DNA of 28,130 nucleotides from NCBI GenBank assembly GCA_036566745.1, contig DATCVR010000410.1, positions 1 to 28,130 on the forward strand. Direction: 5' to 3'. The notes under the pieces were generated by a model. That model saw only the letters and a list, made by a program, of their open reading frames with translations. It was not told the origin of the DNA and made no database searches. This DNA comes from DATCVR01 sp036566745 (GTDB lineage: Bacteria; Actinomycetota; Actinomycetes; Jiangellales; Jiangellaceae). Shown here piece by piece: positions 6,603 through 14,025 of this stretch (positions within the stretch are counted from its first letter, which is position 1; each line of letters begins with the position of its first letter). The position numbers were made by a program, and so were the translations under genes.

Positions 6603-6665
6603 GGCACCACTGGCGCCGATGGCATCAATGCAGGTCAAGCCATGGATGACACTGGCGCCGATGCT
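6603..6665 (+). repeat. 63-base duplicated segment (copy 2, leader of the HTH/TPR gene)
   Basis: This is an ungapped relative of 3549-3611 on the opposite strand. It lies in the 235-base gap between gntR and the HTH/TPR regulator gene. It also contains an internal direct repeat, CACTGGCGCCGATG, at its right side and a near copy at its left side. A short frame from GTG 6591 reads through it but looks like a leftover rather than a gene. Confidence 0.65.
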
Positions 6666-6816
6666 GGGCGAGGCGGGCGCATGAGCTTTCGCGTCCTTGT
6701 GCGGACTTCGCTGCCGTGTACTCATGTGATCGAGACTCGTCGGCGGACGGCCCGGCAACCATGCACGTGCGATGCAAGCGAATGCAGGCCAGTGCAAGCG
6801 ATCGGAAGGGGCGAGG

Positions 6817-8100
6817 GTGCCGACGATCACGAGGTGGACCGGCCACAACCTCTGTGCGCTGCAAGACGCACTCGGGCTCACGAACGAGCGCTTCGCTGAG
6901 CGGATCAAAGTCGCGGTCCGAACCGTCGCCAACTGGCGAACGCGAGGGCACGAGGTGCTGCCCGATCTGGCGCAGCGGGTTCTCCCCGCGACTCTCGCTG
7001 AGGCCCCGCCGGCCGTCCGGGAACGGTTCGACGCGCTGCTGGTCCGCACGGTCGTGCGCCATGCGGACGCCATCGACGACACGATCGGATCGGCCGCCGA
7101 TGAGGTCGACGCCGACAAGCTGATCCTTGCGAGCGATTTCGACGCGGCGGCCGTGGCCGAGCTGTGGGAGGACGCTCGATCGGTTGCCCACGCGAACAAC
7201 CGATCGGCGCTGGAGATCTTCACCGCGGCGCAGCGCATCCGCTGGCACGCGCACGAGCTGGCGGAGCGAACCCGCAGGCCAGGAACCCTGTCGGACCTCT
7301 ACGTCATCATCGGCCAGTCAACGGCGCTGATGGCATCCACGGCGTTCGACCTCAACCGCTGGAGCGCGGCCGAGACGCTGGCCAAGTCCGCCGGGAACTA
7401 CGCAGGGATGGCCGGGAACGCCGCTCTCCAGGCATGGGTGCTCGGCCTCCGGGCGACGCTGGCCAACTGGCGCGATGAGCCGGATGCGGCTATCAGCATG
7501 TTCCGCCGAGGGCTGGAGCTGGCGCCGTCTGGCACACCCCGGCTCCGTCTTCGCTACATCGCCTCCCGGTCCTATGCGCTACTGGGCGACGTGGAGTCGG
7601 TGCGAGACGTCCTGACGGCGGCTGAAGACGATTGGGACGACGCCGCTGGCCGTCACGATGCGCTGAGCCAGGAGACGGGCGGGGAGTTCGCTTTCGGTGC
7701 CGCTCGGGCTGCAGCGTGCGCGGCTGCCTCCTGGCTGGACGTGTCACAGGGCGACGAGGCCGAAGAGCAGGCCCAGGCGGCGCTACGTGAGCTCAACAGC
7801 ATGCCGCGTGGGCGTCGGCCGTTCTCGCAGGTGGCAGGGGCTCAGATCGACATGGCGAGCGCGCGCCTGCTGGTGGGCAAGCTGGACGGCGCGGCCGAGG
7901 CTCTGACCGACGTGCTCGCGTTGCCGGATCACATGCGGAACGTCTCGCTTGCGGGGCGAATGGCACGAGTCCGTGACTCGCTGGCGGTCGGAGCGTGGAC
8001 GGACGATCCCGAGGCCGTGAGCTTCCGAGAGTCGATCGACTCGTGGCTACGGGAGGCGGACGCGATTCGCCTCCGTCAGGTCAACGGACTGCCGCGATGA
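6817..8100 (+). CDS. XRE-family HTH regulator with TPR-like helical repeats
   Basis: The protein has about 427 residues from GTG 6817, which has GGAAGGGG five bases upstream; an ATG at 6772 is in frame but lacks a ribosome box. Residues 5-45 form an HTH (LCALQDALGLTNERFAERIKVAVRTVANWRTRG). The rest is all-helical with TPR-like pairs (TALMASTAFDLNRWSAAETLAKSA, LANWRDEPDAAISMFRRGLEL, YALLGDVESVRDVLTAA). This layout is very common in streptomycete-type regulators that sense peptides or partner proteins. The gene ends overlapping the 3' end of the opposing epimerase gene by 20 bases. Its target is unknown. Confidence 0.85.
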   Translation: MPTITRWTGHNLCALQDALGLTNERFAERIKVAVRTVANWRTRGHEVLPDLAQRVLPATLAEAPPAVRERFDALLVRTVVRHADAIDDTIGSAADEVDADKLILASDFDAAAVAELWEDARSVAHANNRSALEIFTAAQRIRWHAHELAERTRRPGTLSDLYVIIGQSTALMASTAFDLNRWSAAETLAKSAGNYAGMAGNAALQAWVLGLRATLANWRDEPDAAISMFRRGLELAPSGTPRLRLRYIASRSYALLGDVESVRDVLTAAEDDWDDAAGRHDALSQETGGEFAFGAARAAACAAASWLDVSQGDEAEEQAQAALRELNSMPRGRRPFSQVAGAQIDMASARLLVGKLDGAAEALTDVLALPDHMRNVSLAGRMARVRDSLAVGAWTDDPEAVSFRESIDSWLREADAIRLRQVNGLPR

Positions 8101-9094
8101 TCTCGGCCTCACGGCCGGGGTCGATGCCGATCTCCTGCGCCCGGTCGTCCTCGAACCGGTGATCTGTCTCGTTGAGCCACGCCCAGGTGTCGCGCACGGT
8201 CTCCGCCAGTGGTCGACACGTGAGCCCTGCCGCCTGCGCGGCCGTGGAGGCGACCTCCCAGACCCCACGATGCACGCGCCACAGCGGAAGCTCGGACCAT
8301 TGCCTGACGCCGAACGACAGAAGCACGTCGTCAGGCACCCAGACCAGATCGGCCGGCGAGCTGGTCGCGGCCACGCACGCCTCGAGGAGAGCTGCGAACG
8401 TGTCGCGGTTCATCGGCGCTGTGACGTTGAAGGTTCCGGCCTGGCGCTGCTCGACGAGGTGGCAGGCGAACTGCGCGAGGTCGCGTACGTCGACGGGCTG
8501 GATGGCCCTGCCGGGCGTCCCGGGCGCGAGTACCTGGCCACCCTTCGCGATGCGACGAAGCCACCAGGGGAGGCGGCCGACGTACTCGCCCGGTCCGAGG
8601 ACTACTCCCGGCCGCAGCACCGCCGAGCGGTCCTCGCCGAAGACGAGCCGCACGGCACTCTCGCTCCCTGACTTCTGATAGCCGTACTTCGTCGGCCCGT
8701 CCTCGACATCCGTGCCGAAGTCGGGACCGGCGTCGGGTGGGCAGGCCAGCACGGCCGATGCCTCGGCCAGCGGCTCGACCGGCCAGCCCTGGTACACGCT
8801 GACCGTCGACATGAACACGTATCGACTCACGTGCGGTTCGAGCTGCTTGGCCAGCGCCAGCGTCTCAACGGGCACGTAGCCGGCCAAGTCCACTGCGGCA
8901 TCCCATGGGCCGTGCTCGGTGAGACTCGCGACGTCGGCGGCCGCCGTCCGGTCTCCGTGGACAGCATCCGTACCCGGCACATCATGGCCGGACACCCCTC
9001 GATTGAAAGTGGTCACCTCCCATCCCCGCGCGATTGCCGCCGCGACGATTGGCGGGCCTACGAAGCGGGTACCGCCGAGGACCAGAAGGCGCAT
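8081..9094 (-). CDS. NAD-dependent epimerase/dehydratase (extended SDR)
   Basis: This 337-residue extended short-chain dehydrogenase has an N-terminal Rossmann motif, LVLGGTRFVG (residues 4-13). It has the core strand SRYVFMSTVSVY and the catalytic YxxxK as YGYQK near residue 139, then a substrate-binding C-terminal half. It resembles the reductase/epimerase group often carried next to HTH/TPR regulators in actinomycete islands. The natural substrate is unknown and need not be a nucleotide sugar. The gene is convergent with the HTH/TPR regulator, overlapping by 20 bases. Upstream lie two palindromes (9158-9195 and 9195-9210) that may control it. Confidence 0.85.
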   Translation of the reverse strand: MRLLVLGGTRFVGPPIVAAAIARGWEVTTFNRGVSGHDVPGTDAVHGDRTAAADVASLTEHGPWDAAVDLAGYVPVETLALAKQLEPHVSRYVFMSTVSVYQGWPVEPLAEASAVLACPPDAGPDFGTDVEDGPTKYGYQKSGSESAVRLVFGEDRSAVLRPGVVLGPGEYVGRLPWWLRRIAKGGQVLAPGTPGRAIQPVDVRDLAQFACHLVEQRQAGTFNVTAPMNRDTFAALLEACVAATSSPADLVWVPDDVLLSFGVRQWSELPLWRVHRGVWEVASTAAQAAGLTCRPLAETVRDTWAWLNETDHRFEDDRAQEIGIDPGREAEIIAAVR

Positions 9095-9157
9095 GGACCC
9101 ATCGTCTACCGGCAGCCCGTCGCGTGGGTCGGCCGGGGTCGTGGCGGCCTTGGAGAG

Positions 9158-9312
9158 CTGCTAGGTCTAGCGCCCCTCCCCGCTAGACCTAGCAGACCCG
9201 CTAGCGGGTCAAACGTGGATCTGCCAGCGCACTAGCGTCTAGCAGGCTTGGCATGGAAGCAGGCAAGCACCCGCTCAGGGACACGCAGGGGCGCTTGGCG
9301 AATGGTCGCTAG
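9158..9312. repeat. CTAG-rich palindrome cluster (block A)
   Basis: CTAG, normally rare in bacterial DNA, occurs eight times, at 9161, 9167, 9183, 9189, 9201, 9232, 9239 and 9309. A perfect 14-bp inverted repeat, CTGCTAGGTCTAGC (9158-9171) with GCTAGACCTAGCAG (9182-9195), has a 10-base spacer. It is followed immediately by the perfect 16-bp palindrome GACCCGCTAGCGGGTC (9195-9210). Confidence 0.85.
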
Positions 9313-9356
9313 GTCACCAGGCGGGTCGCTGCTGCGCGTCGCGAAGTGATGTAGCT

Positions 9357-9520
9357 GGTAGCGGCGTGGGTGAGTGTCGGGAGCCTCCCGACTGGCAAAT
9401 TTGGTCGCGGGGAGCATGGCCGCTACCCGCTACCTGCGGATATCCGGCCTGGTCAGGGTGGGATTGTGGGGTAGCGGCACGGGTAGCGTTGCCGCTACCG
9501 GTAGCGGCAGCACCGCTACC
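9357..9520. repeat. GGTAGCGG repeat cluster (block B)
   Basis: GGTAGCGG or its complement CCGCTACC occurs at 9357, 9420, 9427, 9470, 9492, 9500 and 9513, with a shortened copy at 9482. The copies at 9492 and 9500 join into the perfect 18-bp palindrome GCCGCTACCGGTAGCGGC (9491-9508). Copies occur in both orientations at irregular spacing, as in protein-binding arrays. Confidence 0.85.
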
Positions 9521-9582
9521 TGATCCGTCCCACAACCTCTGACGGCGGGGTGCTCGGGCGTGTCGAGGGGAGGCCCGCGCGG

Positions 9583-9749
9583 GAGTTAGGTGCTCGACGG
9601 CAGAGTTACGTTTCTAACTTGGAGCACCAGCCACGCTTCTGCGATCTGAGCTGCGCAAAGTTAGCCGAGTTACGCAGTTAGCTCGCCTGCGATGAGCGCC
9701 ACGAAGGCTATCGAATCCACGTTGTGGTCGTACAGATCGGCAGCTAACT
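9583..9749. repeat. AGTTA(G/C) repeat cluster (block C)
   Basis: AGTTAG, AGTTAC or their complements occur near 9584, 9604, 9615, 9659, 9668, 9676 and 9743. Around 9589-9628 they form a nested hairpin: GGTGCTC pairs with GAGCACC and, inside it, AGTTA pairs with TAACT. The block is more AT-rich than its surroundings, a property of DNA-unwinding elements. Confidence 0.7.
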
Positions 9750-10192
9750 CGCAGGCTCGGCCCCAGGGGGAGGGCTGAAGCACTGTGCGCCGGGAGTGTT
9801 TCAGCTGTCTCCGGTCAGCAGAAGGCCAGCAGCGTGATCGACATCTGTCGCGCACTATCCGAGGGCCGCACTGGCTTCCGTGGCCGCACGCTCGCCGAGG
9901 TGACCTCTTGGAGATCAATGCGACGCTCCTGCGGCCGTTCCGGGCGCGGGTCGCCGTCACAGCGATCGTTGGCACGCCGCTTCGCGGAGAGCTGCCGCAC
10001 CTCGCCAAGAGCGGGCGAGGTTTGCCACTGAACCACCCCCCCGGCCACCACAGGCGCCGCCCTCGTCGCAGCTATCCTCCGAACGATGCAACCGCCGCAA
10101 GCGCAAGTCGCTACGCAAGCGAGGTCGACCCTTGCCCCTGGGGCGCTCCGTTCATAGCCCGGCGCCATGATGACGGCGCCTCAGAATTAGCT

Positions 10193-11530
10193 CTAACCCG
10201 CTTCGCGGTTGCTGCGAATTAGTTCGCTTGCGCTCGGCGTGTACTTTCCGGCAGGAGCATTCAGCGGAAGTTCCGTAACCGACCCCGGACGAGGGAACAG
10301 CGGTTCTTGCTCGTTGAGGCGATCATCGAGCAATTGCTCTACGGTCAATAGCTTGATGTCGAGCTGGTGTTCCCACCTGGCCCGGGCAACTTCTTCACGC
10401 GCCCCTCGCGTGAAGCTAAAGGCGACGATGAATCCTTCGGCTTTGTTTATCCGACGCATGGCAGTCTCGAAGTTGTCGATGACATTACGACCCACACGTT
10501 CCGACTGTTTGACCTGAATAGGGTCGTGAACCATGAATGTATAGCCGTCGATACCCATATCGCCGGACTTTCGGGGTGAAGCTGTGCCGAAGAACTGTTG
10601 GATGACCCAGTTCTGAAACTCGAACGGCTTCAGCATGCGAAGTTCATCTTCGGTTACAGGCAGCCCAACGACGCGAGCCTTGGATCGCCCATGCGTCACC
10701 TTCGCAAGGCGTCGTTGTATCAGACGGACCGCCGTCGGGCTGATGTCGATCCCGATCCAACGTCGATTCAAGCGCTCGGCCACTGCGACCGTCGTGCCGC
10801 AGCCGCAGAACGGGTCCAGAACCGTGCTGCCAGGGTCAGTGCTCGCTTTGATAATGCGCTCCAGCAGAGCCTCGGGCTTCTGCGTGGGGTAGCCCAGCCG
10901 TTCCTTGGACCGAGACGAGAGTGTGATCTCCCATACGTCGTCGCCGAGCTTTCCATCGGGATCTACGTAGTACTTCTTTCCAAATTTGTGCTGCTGCCGA
11001 TAGATCCTGCCGTCTTCGTCTTTCTGCCACTTCTTGAGGGTCGATTCCGGCCACGGGAGCCTTGGGTGATTCCACGTAACCACGCGAGGATCCTGTGCGG
11101 CGTATCGGAAGATGGTGTCATGATTTCGATGCAGACGCTTCTTCGGTGCGCCACTCGATGTTTGATAGTGCCAAATGATCTCGTCCATAAAGTTCTTCGA
11201 ACCGAACACATCGTCGAGCATGATCTTGATATGATGGCTCGCGTGATGGTCTGAATGAAGATAGATCGTGCCGGTGGGTCGCAATACGCGACGCATCTCC
11301 ATCACGCGGTCGCGCATCCACTGGATGTAGACGTGGATGCCACCCTCCCATCGATCTTCGAACGACCGAATCTCCGCTTCGGCTCCCCATATAACCTCGT
11401 AGGTTCGGTTCGAGAAGAACGGAGGGTCGAGGTAGATAAGGTCCACCGACTCGGCTGGGAGCTTAGACAACCTCGACAAGTTGTCCTCGCAATAAATAAC
11501 CCCCGCTTCTGCTTCTCCTACATCGCTCAT
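10193..11530 (-). CDS. Beta-class DNA methyltransferase fused to an Mrr-type nuclease domain
   Basis: The protein has 445 residues. The N-terminal 285 form an S-adenosylmethionine-dependent methyltransferase of circularly permuted beta order: catalytic motif IV DPPF (35-38) precedes motif X/I, GYPTQKPEALL and then DPFCGCGTT (239-247). DPPF usually means adenine-N6 methylation. A target-recognition segment lies at about 120-215. Residues 297-400 resemble the Mrr catalytic domain: KPFEFQ (Glu304), GDMGIDGY (Asp328), IQVKQ (Gln339, Lys341), then VIDNFETAM and FSFTRGAREE. Together these match a PD-(D/E)xK nuclease. ATG 11530 has AAGGGGGG close upstream. No separate restriction gene or second methyltransferase is nearby. 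It is less GC-rich than its neighbours, suggesting recent acquisition. Alternatively the nuclease domain may be inactive and the protein a solitary modification enzyme. Confidence 0.85.
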   Translation of the reverse strand: MSDVGEAEAGVIYCEDNLSRLSKLPAESVDLIYLDPPFFSNRTYEVIWGAEAEIRSFEDRWEGGIHVYIQWMRDRVMEMRRVLRPTGTIYLHSDHHASHHIKIMLDDVFGSKNFMDEIIWHYQTSSGAPKKRLHRNHDTIFRYAAQDPRVVTWNHPRLPWPESTLKKWQKDEDGRIYRQQHKFGKKYYVDPDGKLGDDVWEITLSSRSKERLGYPTQKPEALLERIIKASTDPGSTVLDPFCGCGTTVAVAERLNRRWIGIDISPTAVRLIQRRLAKVTHGRSKARVVGLPVTEDELRMLKPFEFQNWVIQQFFGTASPRKSGDMGIDGYTFMVHDPIQVKQSERVGRNVIDNFETAMRRINKAEGFIVAFSFTRGAREEVARARWEHQLDIKLLTVEQLLDDRLNEQEPLFPRPGSVTELPLNAPAGKYTPSASELIRSNREAG

Positions 11531-11594
11531 GCGCCCCCCTTGGGGTAGGAGCCCGGCGCCTCTACGACGCCTGGCACCAGGCAGATAATGATCA

Positions 11595-11623
11595 AGTATG
11601 CCCGATGTGTTACACCCTGTCAT
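11595..11623 (-). promoter_or_regulatory. Promoter of the methyltransferase-nuclease gene
   Basis: On the minus strand, ATGACA (11623-11618), a 17-bp spacer and CATACT (11600-11595) make a good sigma-70-type promoter in a locally AT-rich area. The palindrome GTGTTACAC (11607-11615) sits in the spacer and a 14-base inverted repeat lies near the expected transcript start, so repression is possible. Confidence 0.55.
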
Positions 11624-11641
11624 CAAAACTCACATATGAAG

Positions 11642-11668
11642 GGTGGTCCAGGTGGTCCAGGTGGTTTA
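11642..11668. repeat. Three 9-bp tandem repeats near the right end
   Basis: GGTGGTCCA, GGTGGTCCA and GGTGGTTTA follow one another without gaps, about 210 bases inside attR. They may be arm-type binding sites for integrase or excisionase. Confidence 0.6.
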
Positions 11669-11876
11669 GGAGCATGTGGGAGGTGAGTACGACGCCTCAC
11701 GCAAGCTTCGACGTTCGCGGATGGCAGCGGCGGTGACCCCGGCTTCCGGACAGATGCCGTGCCATCGGCATGCCAGTAGCGGGAGCGCGCTGCGGTCACG
11801 AGCGGTCAACAACGGGGCGATGGGCCTACGCGCGCGCACGTCGCCTTCACGCTCACTTGGGCCAGTGAGTCCGGCT

Positions 11877-11925
11877 CGCCTTTGCAAGGCGGGGGTTAGG
11901 GGTTCGATTCCCCTCGTCTCCACCC
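11877..11925. repeat. attR, right 49-bp copy of the attachment-site repeat
   Basis: This sequence is identical to 2038-2086 and represents the original tRNA-Ala 3' half displaced by integration. It lacks a 5' tRNA half, so no functional tRNA is encoded here. The chromosomal tRNA trailer (AAACCGCAGCTCATCGGCC) follows. Confidence 0.95.
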
Positions 11926-12245
11926 CGGTGAAACCGCAGCTCATCGGCCGGATCACCCACCTGTCGCCCGATGTGGATAGATCGCCTTTCCGGCCCGACA
12001 GTCAGCCGGAAGTCAGCAGATCGGCTCATCACGTCGGTTCACCTCCCTGGTCGTCCTGGCCCTCGTCTGCTGCCTGACCTGGCGGAGTGTTCCGAGTTGG
12101 GTAGATGGCTCGATCGCTGGAGTCGCCACGTCGGGGCCCGAATCCGCTTGATCGTGATGGAGACCCAGCTTCGCCGTCGCACGGAACGCGGCATGTGAGT
12201 GCGTTTGCGCCGGCGATGCCGGGCACGGAACGGTACCGTCGCCGG
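11926..12245. other. Chromosomal flank between attR and the exporter gene
   Basis: The first about 30 bases are the original tRNA-Ala trailer. No independent gene is visible. The exporter frame stays open back to 12105, so its true start may lie within the right part of this stretch (GTG 12195 or ATG 12216). Confidence 0.5.
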
Positions 12246-13934
12246 ATGGCGGGTGAGCGACTCCGGGGCAGGCTGCGCAATGCCACGGGCGCGTTCACCA
12301 GCAACGCCCGAAACCCCAACCTACGGCGCGCCCAGCTCAGTTTCCTGGGAGCCTGGACGGCGGAGTGGGCGTTCACCGTAGGGCTCGGGATCGTTGCTTA
12401 CCGCGACGGTGGTGCGACAGCTGTCGGGCTGGTGGGACTCCTTCGCATGGCCCCGTCCGCGATCCTGGCCCCCCTGTTGTCACCCCTGGCCGACAGGGGC
12501 CGCAGGGAGCGCGTGCTGATCCTGGTCTCCGTACTGCGTGGTGTCGTCACCGGTGCGGCTGCGGTCGTCGTGGGCGTGGGCGGACCGTCGCAGATCGTGT
12601 ATGTGCTGGCGGTGTTGTCGACCATCGCCGCCACCCTCTACCGACCGGCGCACTCCGCATTGCTCCCGTCGCTCTGCCAGACCGGATATGAGCTCGCCAG
12701 CGCCAATGTGGTCCGTGGGCTGCTGGACGCCGCCGCCACGTTGGTGGGTCCGCTGCTGGCGGCGTTGCTGCTGCAGTTCGCAGGCGTGGCCCTCGTATTC
12801 GCTGTGGCTGCGGGCGCCTCGTTGTGGGCTGCAGCCTTGCTGGTGCGGCTGAACTACGACGCACCTCCGCGGCCATCCGCCGCGCGAGAGGCCAACCTGG
12901 TGAGCTCGGCCGTCGAAGGCATTCGAGTCGTCAGGCGGAACGGCGACCTTGCACTCATCATGGGCCTGGCAGCGGCGCAGTCATTCACCCGAGGGGCGCT
13001 GACCGTACTCACCGTGGTGGTCGCCATCGAACTGCTGGAGACCGGCGATCCGGGCGTGGGCATCCTCACCGCTGCCATCGGGGCGGGTGCAGTCCTGGGT
13101 TCACTCGCCGCGTCATTGCTGGTCGGCACCCGGCGCCTCGGCGGGTGGTTCGCCGTCGGTGTGGCCCTGTGGGGTACGCCGGTCACGCTGATCGGCGTCT
13201 TCCCACAACAGGTTGTGGCATTCGGCCTGTTGGCCTGTGTCGGCGTCGGGAACTCGCTGATCGATCTCGGAGGTTTCACGCTCCTGGCCAGACTGGCGGC
13301 AGACGAGGTGCTCGCGCGGGTCTTCGGAGTGCTGGAGAGCTTGGTCGCCCTGTCCATCGGGGTGGGAGCGATCGTCGCCTCGCTGGTGGTCGACTGGGCC
13401 GGCGTACGTCCTGCGCTCGTGACTGTTGGTCTGCTGTGTCCGGTCCTCGCCGTGGCGTCGTGGCAGCGGCTGCGAGGCATGGACCGGTCCATCGGCGTGC
13501 GCGACCACGACATCGACATGTTGCACACGGTGGCCATGTTGAACGTTCTGCCCTTGCCCGCTGTCGAGCAGCTCGCTCGCGGCCTGGAACCCGTCGACGT
13601 GCCCGCTGGTCACCTCGTCTTCCGTCAGGGCGACGTCGGGGACCACTACTTCGTGATCGACTCGGGCGAGGCCGATGTGATCGGTGACGGACAGGTCGTG
13701 GCAACGCTCGGTCCCGGGGAGGGGTTCGGCGAGATCGCCCTGCTCCGGCGGATCCGCCGGACGGCCACCGTGCGAGCCACCACCGAGCTCCGACTGAAGG
13801 CGTTGCGCTCCGACCGATTCCTCCCCGTCGTACTCGGCTACACGCCGAGCGCCCGCGAGGCCGGGGTGGTGGTTGACTCGATGCTCGACCGCTTCACGCC
13901 GCGTGCTGACGAGCCTGAGCAACCGCCCACATAG
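12246..13934 (+). CDS. MFS exporter fused to a cyclic-nucleotide-binding domain
   Basis: The protein is about 562 residues long. Residues 20-410 form a 10-12-helix MFS_3/EntS-like transporter (FLGAWTAEWAFTVGLGIVAYRDGG, LLSPLADRGRRERVL, GVLESLVALSIGVGAIVASL). After a linker containing HDIDMLHTV comes a CRP/PKA-type cNMP-binding domain, about 430-545. Its phosphate-binding cassette reads GEGFGEIALLRRIRRTATVRA, where the conserved Glu and Arg that grip cyclic nucleotides are both present, so binding is plausible. The transported compound is unknown. Start choice is uncertain: ATG 12246 gives the usual family N-terminus, but GTG 12195 and ATG 12216 are in frame and none has a strong ribosome site. 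The DUF2652 gene follows 91 bases later on the same strand. Confidence 0.88.
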   Translation: MAGERLRGRLRNATGAFTSNARNPNLRRAQLSFLGAWTAEWAFTVGLGIVAYRDGGATAVGLVGLLRMAPSAILAPLLSPLADRGRRERVLILVSVLRGVVTGAAAVVVGVGGPSQIVYVLAVLSTIAATLYRPAHSALLPSLCQTGYELASANVVRGLLDAAATLVGPLLAALLLQFAGVALVFAVAAGASLWAAALLVRLNYDAPPRPSAAREANLVSSAVEGIRVVRRNGDLALIMGLAAAQSFTRGALTVLTVVVAIELLETGDPGVGILTAAIGAGAVLGSLAASLLVGTRRLGGWFAVGVALWGTPVTLIGVFPQQVVAFGLLACVGVGNSLIDLGGFTLLARLAADEVLARVFGVLESLVALSIGVGAIVASLVVDWAGVRPALVTVGLLCPVLAVASWQRLRGMDRSIGVRDHDIDMLHTVAMLNVLPLPAVEQLARGLEPVDVPAGHLVFRQGDVGDHYFVIDSGEADVIGDGQVVATLGPGEGFGEIALLRRIRRTATVRATTELRLKALRSDRFLPVVLGYTPSAREAGVVVDSMLDRFTPRADEPEQPPT

Positions 13935-14025
13935 CCGAGCCCAAGGCCCCAAGGGCCGGTCTGGCAGCGATTCCCGATGTGTTCGACTCCACGTCGAGAG
14001 TCCGGGTGTGTTGGTACCGTCTTGC

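Larger units (their letters stand above)
9095..10192. other. 1.1-kb non-coding region with three repeat families
   Basis: No credible gene lies here: the open frames lack starts with ribosome sites and recognisable protein patterns. The left 650 bases hold three consecutive clusters of short palindromic words, listed separately. The right part (about 9760-10190) has no clear structure apart from GGCGCC inverted copies at 10161-10180, which could act as a weak terminator for the methyltransferase gene. An origin of replication or a regulatory or packaging region are the main possibilities. Confidence 0.6.
11531..11876. other. Right end of the element: methyltransferase leader and attR approach
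   Basis: This stretch holds the methyltransferase promoter, a 14-base inverted repeat, GCCTGGCACCAGGC (11569-11582), in its leader, and three 9-bp tandem repeats at 11642-11668. Leftward frames that run over attR merely translate the tRNA and are not genes. No other coding sequence is supported. Confidence 0.5.
2038..11925. mobile_element. Integrated genetic element at tRNA-Ala (AICE- or satellite-like)
   Basis: The element is bounded by perfect 49-bp direct repeats and measures 9,839 bp from one repeat to the other. The tyrosine integrase gene abuts the left repeat, as expected. The order from the left is int, excisionase-like HTH, helicase ATPase, two HTH or unknown proteins, second excisionase/HTH protein, then divergent gntR and cargo. 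This resembles pSAM2-type actinomycete integrative elements (int-xis-rep plus a GntR repressor). However, there is no TraB/FtsK-like translocase, no Spd gene, no NUDIX regulator, and no capsid or terminase gene. It may therefore be a mobilisable or phage-satellite-type island, or a degenerate AICE. The methyltransferase gene is visibly less GC-rich than the rest, suggesting a mosaic origin. Confidence 0.9.

Noticed and set aside
6198..7238. 346-codon leftward open frame over gntR and the HTH/TPR gene
   Set aside because: Ser/Arg/Thr-rich shadow frame without domain pattern; it would cover two recognisable genes and their promoter region.
9158..9749. CRISPR array
   Set aside because: The repeats are short palindromic words at irregular spacing, with no 25-40-base direct repeats and equal spacers, and no cas genes are present.
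10161..10180. GGCGCC inverted copies as a strong terminator of the methyltransferase gene
   Set aside because: GGCGCC is itself a palindrome, the stem is only 6 bp and nothing extends it, so the evidence is too weak for a feature.
11877..11925. Second functional tRNA-Ala gene
   Set aside because: Only the 3' half from the anticodon arm onward is present; the bases upstream do not form a D-arm or a matching acceptor strand.
11666..11956. 96-codon leftward frame across attR
   Set aside because: Part of it (TRGIEPLTPALQRR) is simply the translation of the tRNA 3' half, a known source of false genes.
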